Below are positions 63,319 through 64,000 of a stretch of 64,000 bases of DNA, one piece after another. The stretch is from JAWSVE01 sp050633885 (GTDB lineage: Bacteria > Pseudomonadota > Gammaproteobacteria > Pseudomonadales > Cellvibrionaceae): NCBI GenBank assembly GCA_050633885.1, contig JBOEHK010000006.1, positions 248,001 through 312,000 of the forward strand, written 5' to 3'. Each line of letters opens with the position of its first letter. The stretch's first letter is position 1. Position numbers and translations under genes: made by a program. Under the pieces are notes generated by a model. It saw only the letters and a program-made list of their open reading frames with translations. It did no database searches and had not been told where the DNA came from.

Positions 63319-64000
63319 ATGACGTATGTAGTCACTCAAGCCTGTATTGGAAATAAACACACGAGCTGTGTCGATGTGTGCCCAGTTGAGGCCTTCCGTG
63401 AAGGGCCAGAGATGCTTTTTATTGATCCTGAGGCCTGTATCGATTGCAACGCCTGTATTACTGAATGTCCTGAACAAGCCATTTTTCCACAAAGTGCGGT
63501 ACCCGCCGATCAGCAAAACTTTATTGCACTAAACGCCAAAAATGCTCTCATTTATCCTGTCATCCGAGAAAGTATCGATCCGAACGGCACAACGAAACCG
63601 AAAAATAAATCTGACCTCGCAGGAAGGTTTGCGGTTGTGGGTTCCGGTCCTTCCGGCTTTTACACCGCAGAAGCCCTGCTCAAACAAATGCCGAGCGCTA
63701 CCGTCGATATTTTTGAACGCTTGCCGACACCGTTTGGACTAGTCCGCTATGGCGTCGCACCAGACCACCCACGCATCAAATCAGTATCTGCCAATTTCGA
63801 GCACATCGCAGATTCTCCACAGGTACGGTTTTTTGGTAACGTACAGATCGGGAAAGATATCTCTCGAGAAGATTTACTCGATCATTACCACGGCGTTATT
63901 TACGCCACTGGCGGATCGCAAAGTCGAAAACTCAGCATTCCTGGCGCCGACCATGACAACATTTTTGGCTCTTCTACATTTGTCGGTTGGTATAACGGTC
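63319..64000 (+). CDS. Ferredoxin-fused FAD-dependent NADP reductase, 5' part
   Basis: The ATG at 63319 is preceded by GGAG (63306-63309). The N-terminal ferredoxin domain has a cysteine pattern of the 7Fe/2x4Fe-4S type: HTSCVDVCPVEAF and CIDCNACITECPEQ. From about residue 100 it becomes an FprA/adrenodoxin-reductase-like flavoprotein (FAVVGSGPSGFYTAEALL, an FAD-binding GxGxxG; RLPTPFGLVRYGVAPDHP; IYATGGSQSRKLSIPG). Such fused proteins move electrons between NADP(H) and ferredoxin. The gene runs past 64000, so the C-terminal NADP domain is not seen. Divergent from the AraC-type regulator. Confidence 0.93.
   Translation, partial: MTYVVTQACIGNKHTSCVDVCPVEAFREGPEMLFIDPEACIDCNACITECPEQAIFPQSAVPADQQNFIALNAKNALIYPVIRESIDPNGTTKPKNKSDLAGRFAVVGSGPSGFYTAEALLKQMPSATVDIFERLPTPFGLVRYGVAPDHPRIKSVSANFEHIADSPQVRFFGNVQIGKDISREDLLDHYHGVIYATGGSQSRKLSIPGADHDNIFGSSTFVGWYNG

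Overview
The window comes from an AT-rich gammaproteobacterium, most likely marine. The evidence is a prfB with the classic programmed frameshift, SixA, YgiQ, ArfB, PrmB, split PntA/PntB, an LplT-PlsC-Aas fusion, a TIGR04219-type outer-membrane barrel, a ShlB/FhaC-type outer-membrane protein and a DUF1592/DUF1552 operon of a kind common in marine bacteria. Species cannot be named from the sequence. No tRNA, rRNA, insertion sequence, prophage or CRISPR array was found, so the window reads as ordinary chromosome with some accessory modules.

Layout. 0-6 kb: 5' part of prfB, a multipass transporter, a glyoxalase-I-like enzyme, YgiQ and a Nudix hydrolase. 6-12 kb: a class 3 lipase paired with a small membrane-anchored protein, a GNAT acetyltransferase, an MltB-type transglycosylase, a secreted protein of unknown role and ArfB. 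12-17 kb: a CheY-like receiver, then a two-component system divergent from a secreted von Willebrand factor A protein, with an OmpR-style repeat between them. 17-30 kb: mostly housekeeping (leuCD with a divergent LysR regulator, outer-membrane barrel, aroC, prmB, folE, alpha/beta hydrolase, sixA, gpsA, htpG, two PaaI-type thioesterases). 30-37 kb: a membrane acyltransferase, an XRE regulator and the three-domain lysophospholipid repair protein. 37-41 kb: the transhydrogenase operon and metA.

The clearest non-protein discovery is in the metA leader (41222-41379, minus strand): promoter, a SAM-II-type riboswitch aptamer, a complementary antiterminator/terminator pair, then metA. It is a compact transcription-attenuation switch for methionine synthesis.

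42-64 kb is more accessory: a 7TMR-DISM hybrid histidine kinase; a three-gene operon (DUF1592 haem protein, Tat-exported DUF1552 protein, secreted unknown) divergent from a small cytochrome c; then an envelope-to-c-di-GMP module made of a TpsB-like outer-membrane protein, a secreted FecR-domain protein ending in a 9-bp minisatellite, and a CHASE2-PAS-GGDEF-EAL protein with a degenerate GGDEF and an intact EAL domain. The window ends with an RND efflux pair, transaldolase, an AraC-type regulator and the start of a ferredoxin-fused NADP reductase. Convergent gene pairs are usually separated by intrinsic terminators, which are listed.
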